A DNA stretch of 64,000 nucleotides from Raoultibacter phocaeensis (GCF_901411515.1 NZ_CABDUX010000001.1:248001-312000); one strand, 5' to 3'. Shown: positions 9,049 through 18,013, numbered from the stretch's first letter. Notes: a model not told the origin generated them from the letters alone. Translations and numbers: made by a program.

Positions 9049-9418
9049 GCGGAGACCCCACGATCTAGGCGCATCCGCCAGAGCTATCCCTGGGGACAAC
9101 CGCTATGCTCCCGCCTGATCTTCGAGGCGCTACGGGCAGCGAGGCTCGCGAGTCCCCTAAGATTGCATGCCAACCGAAGACGCACATCCGCCGAGGATGA
9201 TGCGCCCGTCAACCACCATGTTCCCGTCAAGGCTTCGAGACGCTGCAGCGGAGCGAGGTTTCCATCGTCAAAACGCCGTTGCCATACACCCGCTCGGAGC
9301 ACCGATGCACCAGATGGCCGCGAGGCACCATGCCGGGCCGTGCCGATATCAGCAAAAAGCGGTGAAATCCCTTGTAGCGGCGGAGCCCCTGACAGCAGTG
9401 GAGCCTTTTGCGGCGGAT

Positions 9419-9633
9419 GAGCCCCGAAGCCCAAAAACCGCCGCCATGAAGGGCTTCGTAACGAGTTACCGATGCAAGGGAATTCCCTGACAACGATAAC
9501 CCCTGCTCATCGGCACGCTGGCTTCTCGCTGTATGCGGAGGTCCATTGCCTGCGCGTTCCGTTGACGCTTCAAAGCCCGCCGAACGCTTCACGACGGCGG
9601 TTTTTGGGCTTTTGAGCGGCTTTCCGCCGCAAG
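9419..9633 (+). repeat. Dispersed imperfect palindrome, copy A
   Basis: About 215 bases that match 44226-44443 in reverse complement over nearly the whole length, including the outer motif GAAGCCCAAAAAYCGCCGCC, the inner block CGTAA-TTACCGATGCA and the central AACGATAACCCCTG. Its own ends are imperfect inverted repeats of each other (GCCCAAAAACCGCCG near 9429-9443, complement near 9592-9611). It has no coding capacity, so it resembles a MITE or REP-type element. Confidence 0.75.
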
Positions 9634-9854
9634 TCCACCGCCGCCGCATGCCCGCACCCGCCGATGCGGCCCCGAGCGCGCCGGCGGGGGCGCCCCCGCC
9701 GACCCGTGGTCCTCGCGGTGGGCCCTTTCCGACGCCCTTACGGCAGCCGTGCCGCAGGGCGGGAACTGCTTCCCGCGTCTCAGAAGGGTGCCGTGCCGAG
9801 CATGGCTTAACAGCAGCGCAAGGTTCCGCTGCTGGAGGATGCCAATCGCTCATG

Positions 9855-9884
9855 CCAGAAATCGTCCATATGGACGATTTCTGG
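9855..9884. repeat. Perfect 30-bp palindrome with CATATG centre
   Basis: CCAGAAATCGTCC at 9855-9867 is followed by ATAT and its exact reverse complement, giving an unbroken 30-bp dyad. Related to the palindrome 123 bases to the right. It could be a protein-binding site, a cruciform or a repeat end. Confidence 0.7.
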
Positions 9885-9977
9885 TACCGCTGCATGCACC
9901 GTTCCGGCTGTCTCGAGAAACTATGGGCATCATGCCTGTTCAGGACATCGATCAAGGGGGTACGTCGATTATCCTCA

Positions 9978-10007
9978 CCAAAAATCATCCATATGGACGA
10001 TTTTTGG
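9978..10007. repeat. Second 30-bp palindrome with CATATG centre
   Basis: CCAAAAATCATCC, ATAT, then the reverse complement with a single mismatch. It shares the core ATCRTCCATATGGACGAT with the first palindrome, while the outer bases differ in both arms together (CCAGA/TCTGG against CCAAA/TTTGG), so pairing is preserved. Confidence 0.7.
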
Positions 10008-10386
10008 CGCGCACATGCGAGGCGGCAAGCGGCATCGGGTGTCGCGCAGCTTGGTTTTCGACGGCTGGAACACAAGGCAGCGCGCCCGCTTTCAGTGGCA
10101 GTGGGAAACGCAAAGCGACCCATTTGCGCCATCGGCGGTTGAGGAGACGAGCGGTCTACCCGCTGCAAAGCCAAGGCCTTCATGTCCCTGATATGTTATC
10201 CTATTACCTTGTTTGCGGGAGTTTGTTGTGAAGGCGGGATTCGCGACGGCGAAAAGGCTGGTCATCGACGAATGCGGTGATCATCTGACGAGTGGACAGC
10301 CAGTTACGGGATACGGTGCACATCCGACGAGGGATGGCCGGTTTCGGGATACGACGCACAGCCAATGAAGGGGCGCAGTTGCGGAT

Positions 10387-11202
10387 TTACAGCACGCGGC
10401 CGGCAAAGAGCGGGGCTGTTGCACGGTCGAGCTCTGCCGCCGCTTCCCTCGCGTTCGCGATGCCCTGGGCCGTGATCGATACGACGCGCTGCCGCTTATC
10501 CGCACCCCGGCTAAACTCGACAAGATCCGCGCGATGCAGCGGCTTGATCACAGTCGAAATCGTGCTGCGGTCCACAGCAAGCGAATCGGCAAGAGCGCAA
10601 CAGGGAAGGGACCGTCCCTCGTCACGCAGCGCAACGAGGCATCGGTAGCCCGTCAGCGTCAGATTGCCATGCTCGATGACCGTCTGCGACCACAACCTGA
10701 TAAGGGCCGAAACGACCAAGGGAAAGGCGGGTGGAATCCGATCATGTACCAGCGCATTGGCTTCAATCGCAGGTATACAGAATCCAGGTGCTGCAGCCAA
10801 GAACGTACGCATGGTCTCTCGGACGCAATCTTCGGCACCCGCCGTGCAGACGCGCGCGCAACGCGGCTCAGCTGCTTCCGAAAGAGCCTCGCCCATCGCT
10901 CGTTCGATACCGTCGAAAGCCCGCTTAACGGATTCGATCCCCTGCCGAGTAGCGTGAAACACGGAAATGCGCCGATCGTCGGGATGCGAAGTCTTCTCGA
11001 TCAGACCCGCCCGTTCAAGCTTGATGGCCGCAACGACGACCGTGTTCTCGTTTCCTATCAGCGCACGGGGGAATTCGCGCACCAGCATCGAGCCTCCGTG
11101 AGAAACGAGGAGGGCAAGCAGGCAGCACGGAAGGTACGCGAGCCCGGCTTCGTGGCGCACGGCCTCGGTTATACGGCGATGCAGATCGAGCGCGGTCGGC
11201 AT
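10387..11202 (-). CDS. Protein with two tandem MarR-like winged-helix domains
   Basis: A 271-residue putative transcription factor made of two winged-helix halves. The first (about residues 20-105) contains FPRALIGNENTVVVAAIKLE and the wing SHPDDRRISVFHATRQG. The second (about 155-262) contains ALADSLAVDRSTISTVIKPL and the wing GADKRQRVVSITAQG. Both wings show the Asp-Arg-Arg/Lys-Arg pattern of MarR proteins, which normally have about 150 residues and dimerise; two domains in one chain suggest a pseudo-dimer. Cys residues cluster in CARVCTAGAEDC between the domains and could sense redox state or bind metal. It is divergent from the small XRE gene. No other ATG or GTG start is available upstream in frame. 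Confidence 0.75.
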   Translation of the reverse strand: MPTALDLHRRITEAVRHEAGLAYLPCCLLALLVSHGGSMLVREFPRALIGNENTVVVAAIKLERAGLIEKTSHPDDRRISVFHATRQGIESVKRAFDGIERAMGEALSEAAEPRCARVCTAGAEDCVRETMRTFLAAAPGFCIPAIEANALVHDRIPPAFPLVVSALIRLWSQTVIEHGNLTLTGYRCLVALRDEGRSLPCCALADSLAVDRSTISTVIKPLHRADLVEFSRGADKRQRVVSITAQGIANAREAAAELDRATAPLFAGRVL

Positions 11203-11287
11203 CAGGCTGCGTGCGGATATCGTATTCTCGTCGATCGGTTTCGCCTTTCGCTCGGTCTAACCGCATGAGGCCTTTTAGAGAACTTCT

Positions 11288-11317
11288 ATTATATCCGAAA
11301 AATTCGCTTATATCCAA
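11288..11317 (-). promoter_or_regulatory. Promoter and candidate operator of the tandem-MarR gene
   Basis: On the minus strand TATAAT (11293-11288) is a perfect -10 box, with TTGGAT about 18 bases upstream. The spacer holds an AT-rich partial dyad, ATATCCGAA and TTCGCTTATAT (11291-11312), well placed for autorepression by the MarR-like product or by the divergent XRE protein. Confidence 0.45.
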
Positions 11318-11351
11318 AGACCCCTGCCTAAGGGAATCGTAGCCTCACCTC

Positions 11352-11570
11352 ATGGATTACGATGCTAAACGACAGATCATCGGGCGCACCATCGCCTCGA
11401 TACGCAAGAGCCAGAAGCTTTCGCAGCATAAGCTCGCGGACATGGCCTGCATCAACGAGGGGTATTTGTGCGAAGTCGAAAAAGGCATCGCGAACGCCAC
11501 CATCAACAAGCTGCTCGCCATCTCCGAAGCGCTCGGCGTCGACGTTGCAGATCTCTTGCGCGGGGTGTAA
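11352..11570 (+). CDS. Small XRE-family helix-turn-helix regulator
   Basis: A 72-residue protein consisting of a single Cro/CI-type HTH domain (SQHKLADMACINEGYLCEVE is helix 2 to helix 3). DNA-binding regulators of this size usually dimerise. It is divergent from the tandem-MarR gene with about 150 bases between the starts, so the two may share control. The target is unknown. Confidence 0.8.
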   Translation: MDYDAKRQIIGRTIASIRKSQKLSQHKLADMACINEGYLCEVEKGIANATINKLLAISEALGVDVADLLRGV

Positions 11571-11743
11571 GCCAACCGCGCTTTCGGGCGAAGCGGCAAC
11601 GTTTTAAAGCCGAGTCGCACCATACCGAAGCTGGACGCGAACGCCCTTTGCCGCACGCAACTCCCCCCCCCGCGCATCACCGCCTAGAGAGCCATACCGA
11701 GCGCAAAGCGTGCAGAAAATCACAACCCACGCCCTCAGCGGGG

Positions 11744-13132
11744 TTACGAATCGCCATCCATCGCGGGAAACCGCAGGATGAACGTAGTCCCCTTGCCGAG
11801 CGCACTTTTCACCTCGATGGAGCCTCCGTGAAACATAACGGCGTGCTTCACGATGGCAAGCCCAAGGCCCGTGCCGCCCGTCTCCTTAGAGCGGCTCTTG
11901 TCTACGCGGAAGAAACGCTCGAACACCTTATCGTGCATGTCCTCAGGGATGCCCACACCCGTATCGGTTACGTGCACGACCGGACCTGCCCCGTCGTTTC
12001 CCACGCGAACCGTCACCGCGCCGCCTTCATGGTTGTAGCGGATCCCGTTCTCGATCAGGTTGTACAGCATCTCTTCCGCAAGCGTTTCGGTTCCTGCTAT
12101 GCACGCACGCTCGCCCTCGATCGTCACGTCGACGCGCTCGGATTCGGCGAACGAGACGAGCCTGTTTGCCACCGAACGCGCCATCGCGTACAGATCGATC
12201 GTCTGATCGCGATCCCCCACCGCGGCCTCATCGAGGCGCGATAGAATGAGCACGTCGTTGATGAGCGAGCGCATGGCCTGGGCCTCCTCGTAGATGAGGC
12301 CCGCGAATTTTCGGTAATCGCCCGGATCGACGAGATCGTTCTGCATGAGTTCGGCGTACCCCGAGATCACCTGCAACGGCGTCTTCATCTCATGGCTCAC
12401 ATTCGACGAGAAGTCCCGCCGCATGGTTTCTGCACGCGCGATTTCGCGGGTCTGCTGTTTGAGCATGCGCTGTTGCTCGTCGATGCGCTCGAGCAGCGGA
12501 TCCATTTCCTCGTAGATCTCGTTTTCGAGCGGTTCGGCGAAGTTGAGCGCATCGATGGGCTTCATAATGCGACGGGTGAGCAAGCGCGATAGCACGAACA
12601 CGAGCAGAGCCACCACCGCAAGAGCCACCGCGAGCGGGCCGATCATCGTAGCCGCGAACGACACGAGGGAATGGCGCGTTTCGGCCAAGCGTATCACGCT
12701 GCCGTCATCGAGCTTAACCGCAGCGTAGAGCGTGTCCGTTTTGAGTGTTTCGGAATATCGCACGACGCTGCCGTGCCCGTCGGCAAGAGCCTCGAGTACT
12801 TCGGGCCGCGTCCCATGGTTCTCCGCTTCCTCGACGTCCGATGCACTGTCGAAGAGCACCACCCCATCGGCATCGATAAGCGTGTAGCGCACCTGACCTG
12901 CGAACTGGGCAAGGAGCGAGGGGACGTTTTCGACAGTCGGCGTCTGATTGAGGTAGTCGGCTGCATCGAGAGCCTGCGCAGTCAGCGCCTCCTCCGCCTC
13001 GCGCTCGTAGCTGAAGTAGAACAGCACGGTGATGACGGCCGAAAACGCGAGGATGACGGCGATCGTGAACACGAGAACCGTATTGAATATTTTACCTGAC
13101 AGGCTCTTCACACCGTAATGGGTAGGACTCAT
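11744..13132 (-). CDS. PhoR-like sensor histidine kinase
   Basis: Membrane sensor kinase of 462 residues from the ATG at 13132. Two membrane helices (about residues 14-37 and 150-172) flank an extracytoplasmic domain, followed by a HAMP linker, the dimerisation/phosphoacceptor H box SHEMKTPLQ, the N box LIENGIRYNHEGG, and G boxes DTGVGIPED and GGTGLGLAIVKHA. An upstream in-frame start would add 52 Arg-rich residues that look non-coding and overlap the regulator gene. It starts 8 bases after the response-regulator stop and closes the pst block, so it probably controls phosphate starvation as PhoR does. That role is inferred from context. Confidence 0.88.
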   Translation of the reverse strand: MSPTHYGVKSLSGKIFNTVLVFTIAVILAFSAVITVLFYFSYEREAEEALTAQALDAADYLNQTPTVENVPSLLAQFAGQVRYTLIDADGVVLFDSASDVEEAENHGTRPEVLEALADGHGSVVRYSETLKTDTLYAAVKLDDGSVIRLAETRHSLVSFAATMIGPLAVALAVVALLVFVLSRLLTRRIMKPIDALNFAEPLENEIYEEMDPLLERIDEQQRMLKQQTREIARAETMRRDFSSNVSHEMKTPLQVISGYAELMQNDLVDPGDYRKFAGLIYEEAQAMRSLINDVLILSRLDEAAVGDRDQTIDLYAMARSVANRLVSFAESERVDVTIEGERACIAGTETLAEEMLYNLIENGIRYNHEGGAVTVRVGNDGAGPVVHVTDTGVGIPEDMHDKVFERFFRVDKSRSKETGGTGLGLAIVKHAVMFHGGSIEVKSALGKGTTFILRFPAMDGDS

Positions 13133-13140
13133 CGCGCGCC

Positions 13141-13833
13141 CTACGAAGGCGTTTTCACGCAGTAGCCGACGCCGCGCACCGTTTGGACGCACGCCTCGAC
13201 GCCCGGACAGGCTGCGCCGAGCTTTTGGCGAAGCGTCTGAACGTGCACATCGACCGTGCGGGTACCGCCAGCGTACGTCATGCCCCACACGTCTTCAAGC
13301 AGCTGATTGCGCGAAAGCACCTGGCCACTGTTCTGCATAAGCGCACGCAGAAGGTCGAACTCCTTGAGCGTCAGCTCCACCGGCACCCCGTCGGCCTCGA
13401 CCGTATGCGACGCCGCCGAAAGCGTGAGCTTACCGCATGTTATCGAATCCTGCGCAGTGACGGACGGCTCGCCCGCGCGCCGGAGAAGCGCGTTCACACG
13501 CGACACGAGCTCCATCATGCCGAAGGGTTTCGCAAGGTAGTCATCGGCGCCCGCATCGAGCCCGCACACCGTATCGTATTCGGTGCCCTTCGCCGTAAGC
13601 ATCATAACCGGCACGTGCTTGAGGGCCGCATCTTCGCGCAGCATTTTGAGTATCTCGATACCATCGGTCTCAGGCAGCATGATATCGAGCAACACAAGCC
13701 GCGGCGTTCGCTTGGCACACGCAGCGAAGAAGTCGGTGGCGCACGCAAACCCCGCAGCCTCAAAACCCGCCTGCTTGAGCGCGTAGATCGTCAGATCGCG
13801 AATGTTGGTATCGTCTTCAACGTAATAGATCAT
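13141..13833 (-). CDS. OmpR/PhoB-type response regulator
   Basis: A 230-residue two-domain regulator. The receiver has acidic residues EDD near residue 6, phosphoacceptor Asp in LVLLDIMLPETDG, Thr in MMLTAKG and Lys in YLAKPF. The C-terminal winged helix ends with GGTRTVDVHVQTLRQKLG and VRGVGYCV, as in PhoB/PhoP. It is cotranscribed with the kinase and lies 23 bases downstream of pstB. The position after pstSCAB marks it as the likely Pho regulator. Confidence 0.9.
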   Translation of the reverse strand: MIYYVEDDTNIRDLTIYALKQAGFEAAGFACATDFFAACAKRTPRLVLLDIMLPETDGIEILKMLREDAALKHVPVMMLTAKGTEYDTVCGLDAGADDYLAKPFGMMELVSRVNALLRRAGEPSVTAQDSITCGKLTLSAASHTVEADGVPVELTLKEFDLLRALMQNSGQVLSRNQLLEDVWGMTYAGGTRTVDVHVQTLRQKLGAACPGVEACVQTVRGVGYCVKTPS

Positions 13834-13856
13834 ACAGCTATTCTACCATGCCGCTC

Positions 13857-14750
13857 TTACCCGAACCTGCCCGAAACGTAATCCTCGGTTCGCTTGTCAT
13901 GCGGACTCGTGAATAGGTCATCGGTCGAGCCAGCCTCCACCATTTCACCGAGCAGGAAGAACGCCGTCTTATCGGACACGCGCAACGCCTGGAGCATGTT
14001 ATGCGTAACCATGATGACGGTGTACTTGCTTTTGAGTTCCCCGACGAGCTCTTCGATCTTGCCTGTGGAAATGGGGTCGAGCGCGCTCGTGGCTTCGTCC
14101 ATCAGCAGAACCTCGGGGCGCACGGCCAGGGCGCGCGCGATGCAAAGGCGCTGTTGCTGACCTCCGGAAAGGCCGAGCGCGTTTTTCTTCAGACGGTCTT
14201 TGAGCTCATCCCAGATGGCCGCATCGCGCAAGCTCTGCTCGACGATGACGTCGAGATCCTCGCGGCGTTTGATGCCGTGGGTGCGCGGCCCGAAGGCGAT
14301 ATTGTCGTACACCGACATCGGGAAGGGGTTGGGTTGCTGAAACACCATACCCACGCGCCTGCGCAGCGCATTAATGCCGATGTCGCGGTACGCGTTTTTC
14401 CCGTCGAGCGTGATATCGCCTTCGATGCGGCACCCCGCAACGAGATCGTTCATGCGATTGAGGCTCTTGAGCAGCGTCGATTTGCCGCACCCCGACGGGC
14501 CGATGAGGGCCGTCACCCGGTTTTGGGGAAACTCGAGGTCGATGCCCTTCAACGCCTGGAAATCCTTGTAGAACAGATCGAGGCCGTACACGCCCATCTT
14601 CACCGGTGCAGCAGATAGGGCTTCGCCGCCCGCGCGCTCGCGGACCTCGATATGGGGCCTGTAATCGATCGAGCTATCGACGAAACGCTCGGTCGAAGCA
14701 CTCGCAGACGCCCCCGAAACGGTCTTTCGTTCCAACAACGCATCAGTCAT
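13857..14750 (-). CDS. pstB: Phosphate ABC transporter ATP-binding protein PstB
   Basis: Cytoplasmic ATPase of the PstSCAB phosphate importer. Walker A is GPSGCGKST, the Q loop [12 protein letters not shown] is diagnostic of PstB, the signature is LSGGQQQR, Walker B is [12 protein letters not shown] and the H loop VTHNM. At 297 residues it is about 45 longer than usual because of an N-terminal extension ([20 protein letters not shown] and on) before the ABC domain. The extension is supported by an AAAGGGA site before the ATG at 14750 and by the 8-base overlap with pstA. The next gene is a two-component regulator; no phoU follows. Confidence 0.95.
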   Translation of the reverse strand: MTDALLERKTVSGASASASTERFVDSSIDYRPHIEVRERAGGEALSAAPVKMGVYGLDLFYKDFQALKGIDLEFPQNRVTALIGPSGCGKSTLLKSLNRMNDLVAGCRIEGDITLDGKNAYRDIGINALRRRVGMVFQQPNPFPMSVYDNIAFGPRTHGIKRREDLDVIVEQSLRDAAIWDELKDRLKKNALGLSGGQQQRLCIARALAVRPEVLLMDEATSALDPISTGKIEELVGELKSKYTVIMVTHNMLQALRVSDKTAFFLLGEMVEAGSTDDLFTSPHDKRTEDYVSGRFG

Positions 14751-15714
14751 GGTCTTTTCCCTTTCTCATAGCGCGAGCCGCAAACGTGGCGAGCATGTTG
14801 AGCAGCACCACCATAACGAGCAGCACCACCGCTGTCGCGTACGTTTCATTGATATGCAGGCCCTCGCTTGCCAGCACGTACATGTGAACGGCGAGCGTTC
14901 TCGCCGAATCGAACACGGCTGCAAGCCCCTCGGTGGCAAAGCCTGGGATCTGGGCGATGGAGCCGGCCGTGAACAAAAGCGCCGCCACTTCGCCCACCAC
15001 GCGGCCGAGTCCGAGGATCACGCCGCCGAGGATACCCGGGATCGCCGAGGGAAGCACGCAGCGAAACACCGTACGGAGCCTTCCCGCGCCGAGTCCGAAC
15101 CCGCCTTCGCGATACGAATCCGGTACCGCAAGGAGCGCCTCTTCGCTCGTGCGCATAATGACCGGCAAAATCATGATGGCGAGCGTGCAGGCACCGGCCA
15201 GAAGCGAGAGGTTCCATTTGAGCGCCGTTACGAAGAACAGCATGCCGAAAAGCCCGTAGATGATCGAGGGGATGCCCTGGAGCGTCTCGGTCGTCGTACG
15301 GACGACAGCCACGAACCTGCTGCCGCGCGGAGCGTATTCCACAAGGTAGATCGCTGAACCCACGCCGAGCGGCACCGCCATGGCAAGCGAAAGCCCGGCC
15401 ATGATGAGCGTGTTGACGAGCGCCGGCATAAGCGAGACGTTCGTCGACGTATACTCCCATTCGAACAGGCTCGGCGTGAGATACGGTACTCCGTTTACGA
15501 GGATGTAGCCCACGAGAAACGCCAACACGCCTGCCGTGAGTACCGCACCCGCATGCACGAGCAGCCGCACGAGCAGCGAAACGATGACGCGGTTCTTCGC
15601 GTGGGCATGCTCTTTTTCGGCGAACAGCTCGTCGATGCGATCGTTTGGGTTCGGGCAGAGTGCTGCGACCCCAGGCGAAGCGCCCTCGGCTGCGGGAGCC
15701 ATCTTCGGCGTCAT
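14743..15714 (-). CDS. pstA: Phosphate ABC transporter permease PstA
   Basis: One of the two membrane subunits of the phosphate importer. The 323-residue protein has a hydrophilic N-terminus with [14 protein letters not shown] and six predicted helices. The EAA-type loop that contacts PstB is [19 protein letters not shown], and [15 protein letters not shown] and [13 protein letters not shown] are family signatures. Its ATG overlaps the pstC stop (ATGA at 15714-15711), which points to translational coupling. Confidence 0.93.
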   Translation of the reverse strand: MTPKMAPAAEGASPGVAALCPNPNDRIDELFAEKEHAHAKNRVIVSLLVRLLVHAGAVLTAGVLAFLVGYILVNGVPYLTPSLFEWEYTSTNVSLMPALVNTLIMAGLSLAMAVPLGVGSAIYLVEYAPRGSRFVAVVRTTTETLQGIPSIIYGLFGMLFFVTALKWNLSLLAGACTLAIMILPVIMRTSEEALLAVPDSYREGGFGLGAGRLRTVFRCVLPSAIPGILGGVILGLGRVVGEVAALLFTAGSIAQIPGFATEGLAAVFDSARTLAVHMYVLASEGLHINETYATAVVLLVMVVLLNMLATFAARAMRKGKDHD

Positions 15715-16574
15715 TTCGCCTCACCCCGTTTCTTGATTACGTTGAACAGCATGGTGATGAGCAGGATGAACACGAAGAGCACCACACCCGTAGCCACAAG
15801 CGCACCGCGATGGAGATCGGCGGCGTAACCCATCTCGAGCACGATGTTCGCCGTCATGGTGCGCACGCCGGCAAACAGGCTTTCGGGGATGACCGGCTGG
15901 TTGCCCGCCACCATGATGACCGCCATGGTCTCGCCGATCGCACGGCCCACACCGAGCACGATGGCCGCCATGATGCCCGAAGCCGCCGCAGGTACGACCA
16001 CCCGAAACGTCGCCCGCTCATGGTCGGCACCGAGCGCAAGCGCTCCTTCGTAGTACTTCTTCGGCACCGCATCGAGCGCGCTCTGCGCCACGGTGATGAT
16101 GGTGGGCAGAATCATGATGCCGAGCAGAAGAGCGGCCGCCAGAAGGGAAAGCCCGTTGCCCTCGGGGGCAGTCGCCCTGATAAAGGGCACGATGATGACG
16201 AGTCCGAAAAAGCCGTACACGACCGAGGGAATGCCCGCCAGAAGCTCGACGCCGGGCTTGAGCACGCGCGCGACGCCCCTGCTCGCAAATCGCGAGAGGA
16301 AGATGGCGCACAGAATCCCGGTCGGGACGCCGACCAGCATCGCTCCGGCCGTCACGTAGATGCTGCCCACGATCATGGGGAAGATGCCGTAGATATCGTT
16401 GCCCGGACGCCAGGTCGTGCCTAGGATGAAATCGGGAAGTCCGATCTGCGCAATGGCGGGGATGCCGTTCGCGAAGAGGAAGACGCAGATCAGGGCAACC
16501 GCGAGGATCGAAACCCCGGCGGTTGCCATGAAGAAAAGCTTGGCTGCGCCTTCCTTGATGCGCGTTTTTCCCAT
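15711..16574 (-). CDS. pstC: Phosphate ABC transporter permease PstC
   Basis: Partner membrane subunit of PstA, 287 residues with six predicted helices. GIPSVVYGFFGLVIIVPF and the coupling loop KKYYEGALALGADHERATFR, then GVGRAIGETMAVIMVAGN, are typical. I chose the ATG at 16574 because an AAGGAGCC site precedes it; the longer frame begins inside the pstS end. It follows pstS by 28 bases. Confidence 0.93.
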   Translation of the reverse strand: MGKTRIKEGAAKLFFMATAGVSILAVALICVFLFANGIPAIAQIGLPDFILGTTWRPGNDIYGIFPMIVGSIYVTAGAMLVGVPTGILCAIFLSRFASRGVARVLKPGVELLAGIPSVVYGFFGLVIIVPFIRATAPEGNGLSLLAAALLLGIMILPTIITVAQSALDAVPKKYYEGALALGADHERATFRVVVPAAASGIMAAIVLGVGRAIGETMAVIMVAGNQPVIPESLFAGVRTMTANIVLEMGYAADLHRGALVATGVVLFVFILLITMLFNVIKKRGEAK

Positions 16575-16602
16575 AGGTAAGGCTCCTTGAGATGTGCCCG
16601 CC

Positions 16603-17547
16603 TTACGCGAGCACATCTTCCCATGTCGCAAGCTCGCCGAGATAGATGCCCATCACCTGGTCGCTCGTAAGCTCGTCGATCGAAGCGTTTTTGTTCACGA
16701 TGACTGCGATGCCGTCCTGAGCGATGACCGTCGGGGTGAGGCCGCCGGAAATCTCGGAATCTTTGAGCTCGCGCGATGCCATACCGATATCGCACGTGCC
16801 TTCCGTCGCCATGTTCATACCCGTGGTGGAATCGGACTGCTGCACCTCGATGGTCACATCGGGGTTCTTCTCCTTGTACGCTTCGGAGAGCTTCTCCATC
16901 ACCGGCGTCACCGAGGAAGAGCCGGCAACGACGACCTTGCCGCTTTTGCCGGAACCGCTGTAAGCCTCGGCACCGTCAGCGACGGCGATGTAGCCGTTAT
17001 CCTCGACGATCTTCTGCCCGTCTGCGCTCATGATGAAATCGATGAAATCCTGGGAGACTTCGGAAAGACCGTCTTTCGTCGCGATGTTGAACGGGCGCGC
17101 GATCTTGTACTCGCCGCTCTTCACGTTTTCAGCGGTGGGCTCGGCACCGTCGATTTTGAGCGCTTTCACCGCCGACTCGTCGAGCGAACCGAGCGAGATG
17201 TAGCCGATGCCGCGCTCGTCTCCCGCAACCGAGGTCATCATGACCGACGTGGAGTTGGTGATCGAAGCGGACAGGGCGGTCATGTCGACTTTCTCGCCGC
17301 TTGCATCCTTCTGCTCGATGCCGAACAGCTCGATGAACGCACCGCGGGTGCCCGACCCGTCCTCACGCGAGTATACCGATATCTGTCCCGAGGGGGAGGT
17401 TTCCGCTGCCGCGGGCGCGTTCGACGAATCGCCGCTTGCATCCGAACCGTTTTCGGCATTGTTCGTACCGCCCGCACAGCCCGCAAAGCACAGCATACCG
17501 AACGCAAGCATGGCGCCCATCACTATGCCGATGACCTTCTTCTTCAT
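16603..17547 (-). CDS. pstS: Circularly permuted PstS-like phosphate-binding lipoprotein
   Basis: Extracytoplasmic phosphate-binding protein of the Pst importer, 314 residues. The signal peptide ends in the lipobox LCFAGC (Cys24), so it is membrane-tethered. The order of conserved blocks is reversed compared with ordinary PstS. Residues 55-195 carry what is normally the second part (SREDGSGTRGAF at 60-71, GIGYISLG, SADGQKIVEDNGYIAV). Residues 203-314 carry what is normally the first part (VVVAGSSSVTPVMEKLSEAY, CDIGMASRELK, ending LTSDQVMGIYLGELATWEDV). A Gly/Ser linker (about 196-202) joins them. All phosphate-site blocks seem present. The start at 17547 has an AAAGGAAAG ribosome site. It leads pstCAB. 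Confidence 0.9.
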   Translation of the reverse strand: MKKKVIGIVMGAMLAFGMLCFAGCAGGTNNAENGSDASGDSSNAPAAAETSPSGQISVYSREDGSGTRGAFIELFGIEQKDASGEKVDMTALSASITNSTSVMMTSVAGDERGIGYISLGSLDESAVKALKIDGAEPTAENVKSGEYKIARPFNIATKDGLSEVSQDFIDFIMSADGQKIVEDNGYIAVADGAEAYSGSGKSGKVVVAGSSSVTPVMEKLSEAYKEKNPDVTIEVQQSDSTTGMNMATEGTCDIGMASRELKDSEISGGLTPTVIAQDGIAVIVNKNASIDELTSDQVMGIYLGELATWEDVLA

Positions 17548-17711
17548 TGCTTTCCTTTCAAACCGCTTGATATGACGTATCGTTTCGATGCACAACCATA
17601 GTCGCCTGTCCCGATCAAATGCCTGTTCGACGTTCGTCAAATCTAAGTAAAGTTTTGCGAAACGGGCGTACCGAGAAACTCCGAGGCCTGATAATCGGGG
17701 GAAAATCGTCC

Positions 17712-17739
17712 TTGAGCAATCACGATATCGCGGTACAAT
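17712..17739 (+). promoter_or_regulatory. Sigma-70-type promoter of the TOBE gene
   Basis: TTGAGC (17712-17717), 16-base spacer, TACAAT (17734-17739). It lies 37 bases before the TOBE-protein ATG and faces away from pstS. Confidence 0.55.
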
Positions 17740-17775
17740 GAAGTGTCGAAACTTTCGTTTGAGGGGGAATCAAAC

Positions 17776-17991
17776 ATGAAGCTATCAGCACGCAACCAGC
17801 TCAAAGGGACTATCATCGCCCTTCATCCCGGAGCGGTGAACGCCATTGTGATCGTCGAGCTTCCTGGCGGTGAGCAGATCACGTCGACTATCTCGATGGG
17901 CTCGCTTAAAGACCTCGAGCTCGAGGTGGGAAAAGAAGTGTATGCGGTCATCAAAGCATCGAGCGTGATGATCGGAGTCGATGACGAGTAG
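17776..17991 (+). CDS. Single-domain TOBE (Mop-like) oxyanion-binding protein
   Basis: A 71-residue protein made of one TOBE/Mop domain: KLSARNQLKGTIIALHPGAV begins the first strand and GVDDE ends the chain. Stand-alone Mop proteins assemble into hexamers that store molybdate or tungstate in the cytosol; ligand specificity is not visible here. The start at 17776 follows a GAGGGGG site; an upstream ATG at 17743 has no such site. It has its own promoter and terminator and forms a single-gene unit divergent from the phosphate operon. Confidence 0.85.
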   Translation: MKLSARNQLKGTIIALHPGAVNAIVIVELPGGEQITSTISMGSLKDLELEVGKEVYAVIKASSVMIGVDDE

Positions 17992-18013
17992 GGCCAGACC
18001 TGCACCTACAACG

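Larger units (their letters stand above)
9049..10386. other. Gene-free, repeat-containing interval
   Basis: No reading frame here looks like a protein; the long open frames are low-complexity Arg/Pro/Ala translations of GC-rich DNA. The interval contains one copy of a dispersed imperfect palindrome (9419-9633), a GC-rich tract near 9660-9730, two related 30-base palindromes (9855-9884 and 9978-10007), and near its right end two copies of a roughly 24-base direct repeat (10304-10327 and 10338-10361, sharing CGGGATACG). It looks like a landing zone for repeats. Confidence 0.6.

Noticed and set aside
9660-9730. GC-rich tract as a possible origin or termination site
   Set aside because: No DnaA boxes, AT-rich unwinding region or replication genes nearby.
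9227-10183. 318-codon open frame on the minus strand
   Set aside because: Low-complexity Arg/Pro/Ser translation of GC-rich repeat DNA. The only recurring peptide (QKSSIW) is simply the two CATATG palindromes translated. No ribosome site or family resemblance.
11015-11317. 100-codon minus-strand open frame overlapping the tandem-MarR start
   Set aside because: Arg/Ser/Pro-rich and in another frame of the MarR gene; no family resemblance.
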